A stretch of DNA of 20,036 nucleotides from Victivallales bacterium (GTDB taxonomy: Bacteria > Verrucomicrobiota > Lentisphaeria > Oligosphaerales > Oligosphaeraceae), in contig JAGCSE010000017.1 in assembly GCA_017964325.1 (NCBI GenBank), positions 1-20,036 on the forward strand, in the 5' to 3' direction. The position numbers and the translations under genes were made by a program. The number at the start of each line of letters is the position of its first letter. The first letter of the stretch is position 1. A model generated the notes under the pieces. It saw only the letters and a program-made list of their open reading frames with translations. It had not been told where the DNA came from and did no database searches. This document shows, piece after piece, positions 1-8,071 of this stretch.

Positions 1-410
1 GCTTGCAGGAAAGTTTCCAGCTTGATGACAAAGTCCGCCAAGGGCTCCTTCCAGACTACTACCTCCTCAACGCCCAGCAGAGCGATGGCCCCGCCATCAA
101 TCCAGGCACCGTTCAGAACGGTCTTCCAGAAGCTTACGAACGCGGCAACATCTTCGGAAAATTCCCTGTCAGCACGGGAACCATCTTGCATCTGCTTGGC
201 TCCGCCAGCCATATCATCGGCGACTCCACACATTTCAGTGCAGAACTGAAATTGTGGCCTCAAACAGAAACGGAGGTTCTCGTCTCTGGCATCGCAACCA
301 AGCCATTGCAAGTTACTTGGAACGGCAAGAAAATCAATTTTGATTGGTATCCCGAACATCAGGCCCTTGTCATGAAACTCATGGGCAAAGGCACGTTGAA
401 AGTCAATTGA
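1..410 (+). CDS. Unrecognised protein, C-terminal 135 residues (5' end outside window)
   Basis: The frame is open from the left edge (first full codon at position 3, a TTG that need not be a real start) to a TGA at 408-410, so this is the end of a longer protein. The visible part is rich in alternating hydrophobic and polar residues (for example VLVSGI, LQVTWNGKKI, ALVMKLMGKGTLKV), which suggests a beta-sandwich tail like those that close many carbohydrate-active enzymes. That is only an impression. There are no membrane segments, cysteine motifs or nucleotide-binding motifs. The next gene starts 4 bp after the stop, so it may be co-transcribed with the pigment cluster, but nothing in it points to polyene chemistry. 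Function unknown. Confidence 0.6.
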   Translation, partial: LQESFQLDDKVRQGLLPDYYLLNAQQSDGPAINPGTVQNGLPEAYERGNIFGKFPVSTGTILHLLGSASHIIGDSTHFSAELKLWPQTETEVLVSGIATKPLQVTWNGKKINFDWYPEHQALVMKLMGKGTLKVN

Positions 411-414
411 TTCT

Positions 415-1644
415 ATGAAACCGCGCATCGTCATCACAGGCGCCGGTGTCACCAGCGCACTCGGATATACAAGACAAGAACTTTTCCAGTCGCTACTTGA
501 CGGCAAATCAGCCGTCAAGAAGCGTCCCGATTGGCTTGATTTGATGCAAGGCACGAAAATGGCCATCGCATCCGCCATCGAACTTCCGCCGGAAATCGCC
601 AAAACCATCAGCCGCCATCACAGACGCTCCATGGGGCCAGCCGCACTCTATGCGACGTTGGCCGCCAAAGCCGCACTCCAAGAAGCAGACGCATCACCAG
701 AAATGCTCTCCAGCGGTCGCACGGGTTGCATCGCCAGCTCCACACTCGGTTCATCTTCAGAAACTTACGAAGCGGCTGTCGCCGTCGTCAATAAGGTTTT
801 CTACGACTTGTCCGCCTGTCATTTTTTCAAAATCGTCTCCCATTCTTCCGCTTTCAATATCGCCAACTATTTCGGTATAAACGGGATACAGCTCGCACCA
901 TGTTCCGCCTGCGCATCGTCGCTTCAATCCATCGGTCTCGCCTACGAACAAATCCTTCTCGGCAAACAGGATGCCTTCATCGCTGGCGGCAGTGACGAAA
1001 CTGCGCCAATTGTCATCGAATCCTTCCGCCTTCTCCACGCCCTCGCAGAAGAACCAGACGTACCAATTGACAAATTGTCTCGTCCATTTGATGCAAAACG
1101 GTCGGGTCTCGTCTGCGGCGACGGCGCGGGAATGCTGTTCATCGAAACGCTTGAACACGCACAAGCCCGCAATGCCCAGCCACTTGCAGAAATCATTGGA
1201 TATGCAACAAACTGCACGGGAGCACAAATAAGCCAGTCTGATCACGTTTCTATCGAACGCTGCATGAATCTCGCCCTCGAAGATGCGGGCCTCACTCCGC
1301 AGGACATCGACTACGTTTCCGCCCACGCCACAAGCACGGTCGCGGGCGACCGCGAAGAGGCCGTCGCCATCGCAAACGTTTTCGGCGGCAACGTCCCTGT
1401 TTCCAGCCTAAAAGGACAACTCGGCCATACGCTCGGCGCATCTGGAGCCCTCGAAACCGCCGTCGTCATCGAAATGATGAAAAACAGCATCATTCTGCCC
1501 AATTTCAATCTTGAGATTCCGTCAGAGGAATGCAGCACGTTGTTCCTTCCGACAGAACCACTTAGAAAACCTGTTCGCACAGTCCTGAAAAACTGCATCG
1601 CTTTCGGCGGTGTCAACGCCACATTGGTCATCCGTCAATTCTAA
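415..1644 (+). CDS. Beta-ketoacyl-ACP synthase (KS1), catalytically complete
   Basis: FabB/FabF-type condensing enzyme of 409 residues, the usual length for the family. It catalyses decarboxylative Claisen condensation of malonyl-ACP with an acyl primer in the cytoplasm. The thiolase fold starts with IVITGAGVTSALG. The nucleophile is Cys166 in CSACASS. The two histidines are His304 (SAHATST, where the family usually has AHGTST) and His338 (GQLGHTLGASGA), with the conserved Lys333. The C-terminal FGGVNATLVI closes the fold. The ATG at 415 fits the family N-terminus; no Shine-Dalgarno sequence precedes it. It stands apart from the two later KS genes, each of which has a degenerate partner next to it. 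A homodimeric initiating or early-elongation KS, in the manner of ApeR, is one possible role, but that assignment is inference. Confidence 0.93.
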   Translation: MKPRIVITGAGVTSALGYTRQELFQSLLDGKSAVKKRPDWLDLMQGTKMAIASAIELPPEIAKTISRHHRRSMGPAALYATLAAKAALQEADASPEMLSSGRTGCIASSTLGSSSETYEAAVAVVNKVFYDLSACHFFKIVSHSSAFNIANYFGINGIQLAPCSACASSLQSIGLAYEQILLGKQDAFIAGGSDETAPIVIESFRLLHALAEEPDVPIDKLSRPFDAKRSGLVCGDGAGMLFIETLEHAQARNAQPLAEIIGYATNCTGAQISQSDHVSIERCMNLALEDAGLTPQDIDYVSAHATSTVAGDREEAVAIANVFGGNVPVSSLKGQLGHTLGASGALETAVVIEMMKNSIILPNFNLEIPSEECSTLFLPTEPLRKPVRTVLKNCIAFGGVNATLVIRQF

Positions 1645-1663
1645 CATCACTAACCCATTGCAA

Positions 1664-1942
1664 ATGAACCGCGAAAAAATCATTCAGCTCATCAATAAGA
1701 TTTTCGTTGACAAGTTTGAACTCAATCCAGAGGACCTGACTCCTGAAAAGAAAATCTTCGAAGACCTCGAACTCGATAGCCTAGACATCGTCGATTTGAT
1801 TACGGGGCTGCAACATACGTTCCAAATCCAGTTGCGGGACAACAAGGAACTGTTGCAAATCCGTACACTTCAAGATGTTTACGACCTCGTCGAAAAAATC
1901 ATCGCCGACCATCCAGAAGTCATGGACAAGCTCAAAAAATAA
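1664..1942 (+). CDS. Acyl carrier protein (ACP1)
   Basis: Small acidic four-helix carrier of 92 residues. The phosphopantetheine attachment serine is Ser39 in the ELDSLD motif, followed by the usual helix II (IVDLITGLQHTF). It would carry the aryl starter or the growing polyene as a thioester between the KS, ketoreductase and dehydratases. I chose the ATG at 1664 rather than the upstream in-frame ATG at 1610. The longer form would overlap KS1 by 35 bp and add an 18-residue stretch with no ACP character, while MNREKIIQLI is a normal ACP helix I. The C-terminal tail is slightly long and charged. This is one of two ACPs in the cluster, matching the paired ACPs (ApeE, ApeF) of proteobacterial aryl polyene clusters. 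Confidence 0.93.
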   Translation: MNREKIIQLINKIFVDKFELNPEDLTPEKKIFEDLELDSLDIVDLITGLQHTFQIQLRDNKELLQIRTLQDVYDLVEKIIADHPEVMDKLKK

Positions 1943-1965
1943 CCGCTTTTGCCCCACACCTTGTC

Positions 1966-2706
1966 GTGTTTACGCTTCTCGTCTCCATCTCGGTGGCCAT
2001 CAGCATCGCCCTGTACAGTGCGATTGCGTTGATTCCATACCTATGCATCCTGCTTCTTCCCAAGCAGTTGCGTGAGCATCTGATGCGCTCGTTCATCGTC
2101 CTGAACCTTGGCCGCGCCGTCATCCATCTCGGTCTGCGCCCCTTCATTCCGATTCAATATAGAGACGAAGCGGGAACACACACACCGCCAGGCATTTACG
2201 TCTGCAATCATCGAGCTGGCACAGATGCTTTTCTCATGGCCCTTTTCGGCATTGAGGCCATCCAAATCGTCAATGGATGGCCCATGAAACTTCCAGTCGT
2301 TGGTTTTAATGCGCGAATGGCAGGCTATTTGGACTCGACGAAAACCGCTTTGGAAGACTATCCCGCAATTTTCAAAAGCCTCATTGAAAAGAACGTCTCC
2401 ATCATTGCTTTCCCCGAAGGTACGCGTTCAGGCTCCCGAAACATGAACATCTTCCACAGTGGAATCTTCCGGCTTGCCATGGAACTCGACATCCCTGTCT
2501 ATCCATGCTGCATCGCGGGTAATGAACAGTTTCCAGACCGCAGTTTCCATTTTCATCCAGCCAAAGGCATTATCGTCAAACGACTTTCACCGATTCTTCC
2601 AGAAACATTCCACAACTACCCGTCCGCATACGTCTTCAAGAAAAAAGTCCATGACATGATCCAGCAGGAAAACCAACGGCTGGACGCGGAACTGGACAGC
2701 CGTTGA
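1966..2706 (+). CDS. PlsC-like 1-acyl-glycerol-phosphate-type acyltransferase
   Basis: Membrane-associated LPLAT-family acyltransferase of 246 residues. A hydrophobic N-terminus (about residues 1-32) is followed by the catalytic NHxxxxD motif (Asn81, His82, Asp87 in NHRAGTD) and the acceptor-phosphate motif FPEGTRS (149-155). Enzymes of this family move acyl chains from ACP or CoA to a glycerophosphate-type alcohol. In APE and flexirubin clusters a similar gene is thought to help anchor the pigment in membrane lipid. The start is uncertain. GTG at 1966 gives a good membrane N-terminus and lies 23 bp after the ACP stop, but no ribosome binding site supports it and no ATG is available nearby. 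It lies between ACP1 and the ligase, so the chain may be handed over from that ACP (inference). Confidence 0.88.
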   Translation: MFTLLVSISVAISIALYSAIALIPYLCILLLPKQLREHLMRSFIVLNLGRAVIHLGLRPFIPIQYRDEAGTHTPPGIYVCNHRAGTDAFLMALFGIEAIQIVNGWPMKLPVVGFNARMAGYLDSTKTALEDYPAIFKSLIEKNVSIIAFPEGTRSGSRNMNIFHSGIFRLAMELDIPVYPCCIAGNEQFPDRSFHFHPAKGIIVKRLSPILPETFHNYPSAYVFKKKVHDMIQQENQRLDAELDSR

Positions 2707-2746
2707 ACCGCCTTCCAACCATCATCACAGCCCCGCAAACATCGCC

Positions 2747-4024
2747 ATGTCAACATTCAATTTGAATTACGAACTCTCCATGCAACCGCCGGACGTCATC
2801 CGACGCGAGCAAGAACGCCTCCTCAACGAGCATGTCCAACATTGCAAACTCCATTCGCCGTTCTACCGCGAAAAGCTTGCCCATCTACCAAACCGTCCGC
2901 TCACGCTCGACGATTTGAAAGACCTCCCCCTGACCTCCAAGCATGATGTCCATGAGCACAACGAGGCTTTCATCGCCGTCCCACAACGCGACATCTCCGA
3001 TATCGTCTTCACAAGCGGCACGACTGGAAGGCCTTGCAAAATCGTCTATACGTTCAATGACATCCACCGCCTTGGCTACAATGATGCCGTCGGCTTCAAA
3101 TCCACAGGCATGAACGCGGAAGACACCGCTCTCATCACCTGCACGCTCGACCGCTGCTTCATTGCGGGGCTCGCCTACTCGACTGGCGTCGTCCTGCTCG
3201 GCGGCGCCGTTATCCGCAACGGCCTCAACACGTTGGAAAGCCATGCGGACATCATTCAAAACAACAAGGTGACGGCCATCGTCGGTGTTCCGTCGTTTCT
3301 CGCCAAACTCGGCCAATTTTTGACGGACAACGCCATTGACCTGTCCTCCATCAAACATATCCTCTGCATCGGTGAACCGTTGTATTCCAAGGAGATGCAA
3401 CGTACACCACTTGCCCAGAAACTTGAGCGATTCTGGCCGGGCTGCGTCTATTCCACGTACGCTTCGTCCGAAATGGTCACAAGTTTCATGGAATGCAAGG
3501 AACGGCGCGGCGGCCATCCACCAGCGGACCTCGGACTTGTGGAAATTGTTGATGAAGAAGGAAATCCGCTTCCGCCTGGCGAAGTCGGCGAAGTCGTTGT
3601 CACACCGCTGCAAGTCGAAGGAATGCCGCTCATTCGCTTCCGTACAGGCGACTTGAGCTTCATCATTCCAGAACCATGCCCATGCGGCCGCCACACGCCG
3701 CGCCTCGGCCCGATTTTCGCACGTAAGGCCCAGATGCTCAAAGTGAAAGGAACGACGCTCTATCCCGCCAGTTTCTTCAATGTTCTCGAACAAATCGACG
3801 CCGTCGATAATTTCTACATGGAAGTCTCCGGCACGGGCCTTTCTGATGAAATTGATCTCTATATTTCTTTCAAAGAAGGAGATATGGAATCCAATCACAT
3901 CCGTGAAAAACTCATCGCCAAAACACGCGTCAACGTCAGACTACATACCGTTACGCCGCAAGAAGCTCACAAGAAAGTCTTCGGTTCGACGCGCAAGCCC
4001 CTACGATTCTACGATTTACGATAG
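2747..4024 (+). CDS. PaaK-type (phenylacetate-CoA ligase family) aryl acid adenylating enzyme
   Basis: ANL-superfamily adenylating enzyme of 425 residues, the length of PaaK-type ligases. It shows the P-loop FTSGTTGRPCK (88-98), YASSEM near the middle of the N-domain, the acidic GDLSF hinge region, a CPCGR pair (Cys311, Cys313), and KVKGTTLYP (332-340) at the start of the C-domain. Such enzymes convert an aryl or arylacetic acid plus ATP to acyl-AMP and then to a CoA (or carrier) thioester. The cluster position suggests activation of the aryl starter. Proteobacterial APE clusters use a different acyl-ACP-synthetase-like enzyme (ApeH) for this step, so the PaaK type is a clear difference. Whether the acceptor is CoA or ACP cannot be read from sequence. 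No Shine-Dalgarno sequence precedes the ATG. Confidence 0.9.
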   Translation: MSTFNLNYELSMQPPDVIRREQERLLNEHVQHCKLHSPFYREKLAHLPNRPLTLDDLKDLPLTSKHDVHEHNEAFIAVPQRDISDIVFTSGTTGRPCKIVYTFNDIHRLGYNDAVGFKSTGMNAEDTALITCTLDRCFIAGLAYSTGVVLLGGAVIRNGLNTLESHADIIQNNKVTAIVGVPSFLAKLGQFLTDNAIDLSSIKHILCIGEPLYSKEMQRTPLAQKLERFWPGCVYSTYASSEMVTSFMECKERRGGHPPADLGLVEIVDEEGNPLPPGEVGEVVVTPLQVEGMPLIRFRTGDLSFIIPEPCPCGRHTPRLGPIFARKAQMLKVKGTTLYPASFFNVLEQIDAVDNFYMEVSGTGLSDEIDLYISFKEGDMESNHIREKLIAKTRVNVRLHTVTPQEAHKKVFGSTRKPLRFYDLR

Positions 4025-4029
4025 CTTTT

Positions 4030-4440
4030 ATGAATAGCGTTCCCATACCAGCCGCACCGTTTCTGCCACACAAGCCACCGATGGCCATGATCGATTCCAT
4101 TCTGGAAATCAGGCCCAACGGCTGTGCCACGGCGCATATCCGTCCAGACAACCGTTTTCTAAATTCCGACGGCGTGCTCGACTGCACGGTCGTTCCAGAA
4201 CTCGTCGGCCAGGCAACCGCCGCCATTAACACTTGTCGCAACGAAGGCGTTGTCAATCAAGGCTTTCTTGCATTAGCACGGGACATTCAGTTCTTTCATG
4301 ACATCCATGTCAACGACGATATCGTCATTAATCTGAAAGAAGAATCCCCCGTTGAAAACTGGGGCGTCATCACATTCGATATTCATACCGCCAACAACAC
4401 GCTCTGCGCAAAAGGAGAAATCAGCGTATGTCTTTTATAA
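4030..4440 (+). CDS. ApeP-like hot-dog beta-hydroxyacyl-ACP dehydratase
   Basis: Hot-dog fold protein of 136 residues. The N-terminal LPHKPPM motif carries His14. The central-helix motif PELVGQ has Glu57 and Gln61, aligned with the ExMAQ of FabZ/FabA-type dehydratases. This layout (LPH near the N-terminus, then the acidic helix) is that of the ApeP-like dehydratases of aryl polyene clusters, which remove water from the beta-hydroxyacyl-ACP to form each trans double bond. It lies 5 bp after the ligase and overlaps the next gene by 13 bp, so translation is probably coupled. A second hot-dog dehydratase is encoded at 8072. In E. coli the two (ApeI and ApeP) act as a heterodimer, and the residue patterns here fit that. 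Confidence 0.87.
   Translation: MNSVPIPAAPFLPHKPPMAMIDSILEIRPNGCATAHIRPDNRFLNSDGVLDCTVVPELVGQATAAINTCRNEGVVNQGFLALARDIQFFHDIHVNDDIVINLKEESPVENWGVITFDIHTANNTLCAKGEISVCLL
4411..4417 (+). promoter_or_regulatory. Shine-Dalgarno sequence for the LolA-like gene
   Basis: AAAGGAG lies 10 bp upstream of the ATG at 4428, inside the end of the dehydratase gene. It is the only clear Shine-Dalgarno site I find among the pigment cluster genes, and it supports the overlapping start of the LolA-like gene. Confidence 0.6.
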
Positions 4441-5036
4441 TCATTATGTTAACACTCTTGTTAATCACTCCCGCCATCGGCGCGCCCACGTTGGAGGAAT
4501 TCGCCGAAAAGCTCAAGCCGCTTGCTCAGAACAAATCCGTCCAGGCGGATTTCACCCAGACGCGCCATTTGGAAGACCTTGATTTCGATATGGTTATCAA
4601 CGGAGAATTCGCACAGGAAGCTGGCAGTCGCCTTGCGTGGATCACCAAAAAACCGCTCCATTCCATCTGTCTCATCACGCCGCAAGACATGAAATTCTGG
4701 GATGGCGAAACGAAAAAGACAACCACTCTCGCAGCGAACAAATATCCATGGATCCAGTTGATTTTCAAGCTTCAATCACAATGGATGAACGGCGACCTGC
4801 TCGCGCTGAAGCAGGATTTCACCATCGAAATCGTTGATGATCATACCATTAAATTGACACCGCTGGCAACCGCCATCCAAATGTTCTTCAAGGAGATCAC
4901 CATCCATTTCAATGCAAAGTACGATGCCGTTGAAAACGTCGTCTTCAAAGAGAAGACCGACGATTTGATCACCCTTGAATTCGAGAACGTCGTCAACAAC
5001 CAGACAATTCCTGAAAAAACATTCCAAATTCCGTAA
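4428..5036 (+). CDS. LolA-like outer-membrane carrier protein
   Basis: Periplasmic protein of 202 residues. A hydrophobic signal peptide (about 1-19, ending ITPAIGA, with no positive charge in the n-region) is followed by the LolA pattern: VQADFTQTRHLE near residue 40, LAWITKKP (a tryptophan-containing strand), the FWDGETKK strand, and a C-terminal sheet ending FQIP. LolA proteins carry lipoproteins through the periplasm. The paralogues in APE/flexirubin clusters (ApeL type) are thought to take part in moving the lipid-linked pigment to the outer membrane. It overlaps the dehydratase gene by 13 bp and has its own AAAGGAG site. The stop codon forms the first unit of a heptamer array before the exporter gene. 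Its assignment to pigment export rather than general lipoprotein sorting rests on context. Confidence 0.85.
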   Translation: MSFIIIMLTLLLITPAIGAPTLEEFAEKLKPLAQNKSVQADFTQTRHLEDLDFDMVINGEFAQEAGSRLAWITKKPLHSICLITPQDMKFWDGETKKTTTLAANKYPWIQLIFKLQSQWMNGDLLALKQDFTIEIVDDHTIKLTPLATAIQMFFKEITIHFNAKYDAVENVVFKEKTDDLITLEFENVVNNQTIPEKTFQIP

Positions 5037-5068
5037 CCACTAGCCACTAGCCACTAACCACTAACCAC
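5034..5068 (+). repeat. Heptamer tandem repeat TARCCAC x5
   Basis: Five perfectly adjacent 7-bp units (TAACCAC, TAGCCAC, TAGCCAC, TAACCAC, TAACCAC). The TAA of the first unit is the stop codon of the LolA-like gene. Six bases then lead to the ATG of the exporter gene, so the array is nearly the whole intergenic spacer. Its unit sequence differs from that of the three other arrays in the window, but its length is the same. Confidence 0.9.
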
Positions 5069-5074
5069 TCGTAA

Positions 5075-8065
5075 ATGGCCGTCCGCCTTCTCATCTACGC
5101 AATCAGACATCGCAGGCAGCTTTGGATTGCTGTCGCCCTGCTTCTCTGCGCATCGATTCTGGCGGCCGTATTCGCAGGACGCTACACGAACGATTTATCG
5201 TACATGTTCCCTGAAGCTTCCACATCTGGCAACATGTATCACGTCATGCAGTCCAGTCGCCTCACGCAATCCATTCAATTGGAGTTAGATACAGGTGTTT
5301 ATCATGGAGCGTTGCCGCTTCTGCCCAAGTTGGAGGAACTGGCGGAAGCCATCCGAAAACTCCCGAACGTCGCTTCCGTTGACTACCGTTTTACATTGGA
5401 AAGCCCCGATGTCATTTCGTCTATCATCACTTCCCTCCCGCTGATTTCGGATGCCTCCATTCTCGACAGCGCTTCGCCTAAAGACGCCGTCATGTCCATC
5501 CGCAAGGCACTTGCATTGCCAGGAACGCCTATTGCCGACCATCGTGCCGATCCGTTCGGCCTCCGCCTTCCCTATCTTCGCAATCTGGAGACATTTCGAA
5601 ATCTAGGTGGCTTCAATGCCTCCATGCAGTATCCATTTTTGACGGATATGGACGCACAGCGCGTTCTCATGCTCATCAACGCCGATTTCCGCCAAGCACC
5701 GTCTTCTCGCGACATCGCCGCACTGTTCAAAAACATCGATAATCTTGTCAATCAACATCTTCCAGATGTCACGGCAACCATCGTCTCGCCATTGAAACAC
5801 AATCTGGAAAACGAACGTGCCGTCAAACGGGACATTCTCACCGTCTCGCTCGTCTCCATCATCGCCTTGATTGCGTTGGTGACAGCATGGTTCTTCTTCA
5901 CAGAACGTCAGTCATCGCAATCGTTTGATTTTCTGGGCATTATCGTCATTCCTCTCATGCCCGTCATCGCCTCCATCATCGTCACAGGCATTCTCGCCCT
6001 CTGCTTCCACAGTCTATGTCTCTTTGTATTAGGAATTTGCGGTGGCATTGCGGGACTCGCTGTCGATCAAGGCATCCATATCTACACAGCTTATGCTGGA
6101 CGCATGCGCATCCGCCGTCTGGCCGGCATCCACCTTCCGCTCGCCCTCAGTGTCATTACATCCGCCGCGTCGTTTCTTGTTTTACTTACGACTGGCATCG
6201 TCGCCTACCGCCAGATGGGCCTTTTCGCCGCCCTGACGCTTATCCTTAACCTGTTCCTTTCCTTTACGTTACTGCCGACAATTCTGAAACCGCGCCGCCC
6301 TGTCACGATCCATATCGCGGACTTCCGTCCATCCAAGCCGCTCGCCGCCGTCATCTGCATTATTTGGCTTGCCATCACCGTCGCCGCCGTCATCGTTATT
6401 CCCAAACTTCAATTCAACCTCTCCCTTCAGTCCATGGATGGAAGTTCCGCCGAAACGTTCCGCCAAGAAGAGGAACTGCAAAAACGCTGGCGTTCACAAG
6501 ATGCTGGAAATATGATGGTTGTCACAGCAGACTGCCACGACGACGTTCTTGACGCATGCGATGACATCATGAACAACCATTTGGGAAATAATGGCTTCTC
6601 GCCGTCCTCCCTATGGCCTTCCATGACGGCACGTCAACGCCATCTGGACACTTGGACAACGCCACAAACAACACAACGCCTTCAGAATCTTCAACTTGAG
6701 ATACGCAGTGAATGTCAGAAAGCCAAACTTCCACCAGCATTTTTCGACGGCTTCTTCAAATCCATCAACCAAACCATCGCCACAGGCCTCAAGACACCGC
6801 CACCGCCGCTCATCCAGATGATTCACAAACATCTCATCCGCGACTATCCAGACTCCACAACTGCCATCATGTTTCTTCCAAAGTTTGTTGATAATCATTT
6901 ACAAATATTTGTAGATAAAATACTTCCGATTTTACCCAAAAACGCCGCCCTACTTTCTTCTGACGTCTTTCGTCTTGCCGTCGCAATAGACACTGGCCCA
7001 CGCTTCACCAAAACCGTCATCATTATCATACCGCTTCTGATTTTCTGCCTTTTGTGCGCCTTCCGCTCTCCCATGCAAATCCTGCTTATCCTCCTGCCTG
7101 GTTCCACCGCCATCCTTTGGGGCCTCGGATTGGCCGCCGCTTGTGGCTTTAAGCTTAATCTCGTCAATCTCTTCAGCATCGTCATGCTGACAGGGCTTGT
7201 CATCGACTATGGCATTTTCGCCCTGCATCATGCGCGGCAACCATCATCATCGATTCCGACCGCCATGTTGCTATCCGCACTGACCACGATTCTTACGACG
7301 GGCGCCCTGCTCGCTTCCAAACATCCTGTCATGTTCAGCACAGGCCTCGTCCTGTCATTCGGCATCTTGCTGACCGCCACCACCGCCCTCTTCGTCATTC
7401 CATCTCTTGTGCAAATCCTTCCCTTCCTGAAACATAAGTCCTTCTGTCTCATTCTTCCGCTCATTCTGCTACTCTCTTCTGGTTGCGCATCGCTCCAAAC
7501 AGAAAAGTTCCCGCCACGTGATTTGAGTGAAGCCGAACGCACACTGGAAATCAATGATTTCCAGAAACTTCTGAATGAGTCTCAAAAAAATCTGTATAAA
7601 ATGACCATCCATGTCTTTTGGTATGACATCCCCATGCTTCTCGCCGTCAAAACCGACGCCGCGACGGGCTCCCTCCGCGCCGTCGCCACCGCCACCAACG
7701 GCGTCACGCTTTTCTCCGTCTCCGGCAAGAACTTCCAAGAAGAAAAAAAGTTCATTTCCGACGTTTTTCCCGATATCGCCAAACGACGTCTTTTCAACAC
7801 GTTGTTCGATGATCTCTGCCATGTCTTCCTCCCGTTTGCCCCGGATAGACTGTCCTCCTGTCCGCCGCCGTTTGGAGAAAAACCGAACGAAACGTTCTAT
7901 GCAGATTCGCCACTGCGGCTTGTTTTGCTAAAAAACGGCACGTTTCCGCGACGTCGCTGGCAAACGGCCTATTACGGATGGTTTCCGGAAAAAAGAACCT
8001 TCAACTCCATCGTATATAAGAACTTCCAATCGCACTACCGCTTCACGTTTACCCTTGCCAATTGA
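5075..8065 (+). CDS. MMPL/RND-type exporter continuous with a C-terminal lipoprotein domain
   Basis: Residues 1 to about 780 form an MMPL-type transporter. A first membrane helix (about 14-34) and a periplasmic domain are followed by a helix bundle from about 253 with the proton-relay-type Asp331 (VDQG). A membrane helix near 425-445 and a second periplasmic domain come next, then a second bundle with Asp711 (IDYG). Such proteins export lipid-linked molecules, and the homologue in APE clusters (ApeM type) is the presumed pigment-lipid pump. The frame does not stop there. After the last helix come a basic stretch (KHK, 786-788), a hydrophobic run and SSGC (Cys804), a complete type II signal peptide. 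About 190 soluble residues follow that resemble the DUF3261-type lipoprotein usually encoded separately in APE clusters. An in-frame GTG at 7409 could start a separate lipoprotein. The 996-residue length greatly exceeds an ordinary APE exporter. Confidence 0.88.
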   Translation: MAVRLLIYAIRHRRQLWIAVALLLCASILAAVFAGRYTNDLSYMFPEASTSGNMYHVMQSSRLTQSIQLELDTGVYHGALPLLPKLEELAEAIRKLPNVASVDYRFTLESPDVISSIITSLPLISDASILDSASPKDAVMSIRKALALPGTPIADHRADPFGLRLPYLRNLETFRNLGGFNASMQYPFLTDMDAQRVLMLINADFRQAPSSRDIAALFKNIDNLVNQHLPDVTATIVSPLKHNLENERAVKRDILTVSLVSIIALIALVTAWFFFTERQSSQSFDFLGIIVIPLMPVIASIIVTGILALCFHSLCLFVLGICGGIAGLAVDQGIHIYTAYAGRMRIRRLAGIHLPLALSVITSAASFLVLLTTGIVAYRQMGLFAALTLILNLFLSFTLLPTILKPRRPVTIHIADFRPSKPLAAVICIIWLAITVAAVIVIPKLQFNLSLQSMDGSSAETFRQEEELQKRWRSQDAGNMMVVTADCHDDVLDACDDIMNNHLGNNGFSPSSLWPSMTARQRHLDTWTTPQTTQRLQNLQLEIRSECQKAKLPPAFFDGFFKSINQTIATGLKTPPPPLIQMIHKHLIRDYPDSTTAIMFLPKFVDNHLQIFVDKILPILPKNAALLSSDVFRLAVAIDTGPRFTKTVIIIIPLLIFCLLCAFRSPMQILLILLPGSTAILWGLGLAAACGFKLNLVNLFSIVMLTGLVIDYGIFALHHARQPSSSIPTAMLLSALTTILTTGALLASKHPVMFSTGLVLSFGILLTATTALFVIPSLVQILPFLKHKSFCLILPLILLLSSGCASLQTEKFPPRDLSEAERTLEINDFQKLLNESQKNLYKMTIHVFWYDIPMLLAVKTDAATGSLRAVATATNGVTLFSVSGKNFQEEKKFISDVFPDIAKRRLFNTLFDDLCHVFLPFAPDRLSSCPPPFGEKPNETFYADSPLRLVLLKNGTFPRRRWQTAYYGWFPEKRTFNSIVYKNFQSHYRFTFTLAN
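7409..8065 (+). other. Lipoprotein-like segment in frame with the exporter (possible internal start)
   Basis: If translation began at the in-frame GTG at 7409, the product would be about 218 residues. It would have a textbook lipoprotein signal peptide of 25 residues: n-region KHK, hydrophobic core, and lipobox SSG before Cys. The mature part has no membrane segment. It resembles the small DUF3261-type lipoproteins of aryl polyene clusters by position, size and lipobox; I have no sequence alignment to prove it. No Shine-Dalgarno sequence precedes the GTG, but most genes here lack one. Either a natural exporter-lipoprotein fusion or an overlapping gene with an internal start would explain the segment. 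Confidence 0.55.
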
Positions 8066-8071
8066 CCCGTC

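Noticed and set aside
757..1326. 189-codon open frame on the - strand
   Set aside because: Antisense shadow of KS1, whose catalytic motifs are complete on the + strand.
1610..1663. Longer N-terminus for ACP1
   Set aside because: It would overlap KS1 by 35 bp and adds residues with no ACP character; the ATG at 1664 gives a normal ACP helix I.
2885..3898. 337-codon open frame on the - strand
   Set aside because: It lies fully inside the PaaK-type ligase gene, mirrors its codon pattern, and shows no domain of its own.
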